64,000 bases of DNA, taken from positions 100,792-164,791 of the forward strand of contig NZ_MSCQ01000004.1 in the NCBI RefSeq assembly GCF_002954725.1. Reading direction: 5' to 3'. The notes beneath the pieces were generated by a model. That model was not told where the DNA came from and did no database searches. It saw only the letters and a list, made by a program, of their open reading frames with translations. Shown piece after piece: positions 63,106 through 64,000 of this stretch (position 1 is the stretch's first letter; every line of letters starts with the position of its first letter). The DNA comes from Photobacterium phosphoreum (lineage in GTDB: Bacteria > Pseudomonadota > Gammaproteobacteria > Enterobacterales > Vibrionaceae). The position numbers and the translations under genes are program-made.

Positions 63106-64000
63106 TTACTTTTGCAGTAATGAAATATCAGCGACTTGTAAGAACTGGTTACGCAATAGGTTAAGCAATGCTAGACGGTTAACTTTAAGTTGTTCGTCAT
63201 CAGCCATCACCATTACGTTATCGAAGAAAGCATCGACAGGTTCGCGTAGTGATGCTAGCTCTGTCAGTGCTTGCTGGTAATCACCGACAGCGAAGACTGG
63301 TGCTAGGGCTGCGACAACTGTCTCAACTTTTGCTGCTAGCTCTTTCTCTGCGGTTTCTACAAGTAAGCTGTTATCAACCGTTGTTGGTAACTCACCGTCA
63401 AACTTAGCCAGAATGTTACCCACACGCTTATTGGCTGCGGCTAGTGATTCTGCTGCATCCAATTCACGGAAGTGACTTACCGCTTTTACACGCTTATCAA
63501 AGTCAGCTGGTTGAGTTGGGTGCATTGCTAGCACAGCTTGAATAACATCAATGCTGAAACCTGCGTCTTGATACCATGCACGGAAACGACCCAGCATAAA
63601 TTCAATCACGTCTGAATCAACATTAGCGTTAGTTAGCTTGTCACCAAACAGTGAGTGCGCTTTCGCAACAAGATCAACCAAGTCAAGATCGTAACCGTTT
63701 TCAACGATGATACGCAGTACACCTAAAGAAGCACGACGTAATGCAAATGGGTCGCTACCTTTTGGTGCTTGGCCAATACCAAAGATACCAACAATAGTAT
63801 CTAGTTTGTCAGCCATTGCCACTGCAGATGATACGCCAGTGCTTGGTAGTTGGTCGCCAGCAAAACGAGGCATGTATTGCTCGTTCAGTGCTAGCGCCAC
63901 ATCTTCAGCTTCGCCATCATGACGTGCATAGTGCATGCCCATCACGCCTTGGGTCTCAGTGAACTCAAATACCATTGAGGTCATTAAGTCACACTTAGCC
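63106..64000 (-). CDS. glyS: Glycyl-tRNA synthetase beta subunit, C-terminal part (runs off the window)
   Basis: The frame enters from the right edge with [13 protein letters not shown] and continues for 297 residues to the stop at 63106. It matches the C-terminal portion of E. coli Gly[77 protein letters not shown] and the end VADISLLQ. The N-terminal part, and glyQ if adjacent, lie outside the window. Confidence 0.95.
   Translation of the reverse strand, partial: AKCDLMTSMVFEFTETQGVMGMHYARHDGEAEDVALALNEQYMPRFAGDQLPSTGVSSAVAMADKLDTIVGIFGIGQAPKGSDPFALRRASLGVLRIIVENGYDLDLVDLVAKAHSLFGDKLTNANVDSDVIEFMLGRFRAWYQDAGFSIDVIQAVLAMHPTQPADFDKRVKAVSHFRELDAAESLAAANKRVGNILAKFDGELPTTVDNSLLVETAEKELAAKVETVVAALAPVFAVGDYQQALTELASLREPVDAFFDNVMVMADDEQLKVNRLALLNLLRNQFLQVADISLLQK

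Overview
The window is an ordinary, gene-dense stretch of a gammaproteobacterial chromosome that includes the replication origin. The gene orders rrn-yrdA-yrdB-aroE-hemF-tsaC, yihD-srkA-dsbA, comM-ilvGMEDA and mnmG-oriC-mioC are enterobacterial/vibrio style. Placement of purEK beside yrdD, of parAB behind mnmG-rsmG, and of an amino-acid ABC transporter between rpmH and dnaA points to the Vibrionaceae, probably chromosome I of a Photobacterium-like species. The species call is inference from gene order and protein similarity remembered, not searched. No insertion sequence, prophage, CRISPR array, toxin-antitoxin pair or tRNA gene was seen.

Layout. 1-250: promoter and boxA leader of an rRNA operon transcribed leftwards out of the window. 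322-5963: yrdA, then a minus-strand group (tsaC-hemF-aroE-yrdB) and divergent purEK under a PurR box. 5403-14757: minus operon lysM-dprA-smg-yrdD, then plus-strand def-fmt-rsmB and trkA-trkH. 14835-20716: a hemolysin-III family membrane protein, a GntR regulator, an unrecognised 66-codon gene with its own signals, yihD-srkA-dsbA and comM. 20901-27431: ilvL attenuator and ilvGMEDA. 27488-32402: an XRE regulator and the amino-sugar group glmU / DeoR-type regulator-glmS. 32672-39649: the atpIBEFHAGDC operon. 39825-44064: parB, parA, rsmG and mnmG. 44160-44445: oriC. 44491-52594: mioC, a BtuCDF/FecBCD-type ABC transporter with a divergent degenerate PduO-type protein, mnmE, yidC, yidD, rnpA and rpmH. 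52778-55019: polar amino-acid ABC transporter. 55496-61516: dnaA-dnaN-recF-gyrB. 61618-64000: avtA, a parS site and the 3' part of glyS.

The most coherent system is the origin domain. oriC has three AT-rich 13-mers, DnaA boxes in E. coli-like order and 14 GATC sites in 268 bp. Two further GATC clusters with near-consensus DnaA boxes sit upstream of mioC (8 in 137 bp) and upstream of dnaA (6 in 79 bp). ParA, ParB and a 16-bp parS centromere are all in the window, so initiation, sequestration and segregation elements lie within about 24 kb.

Less ordinary items are a candidate small RNA or orphan terminator between mioC and the ABC transporter, a branched leader in front of the 66-codon gene, an ilv leader peptide with its terminator and an operator-like palindrome at the ilv promoter, and a PduO-family protein that has lost much of its nucleotide-binding signature.
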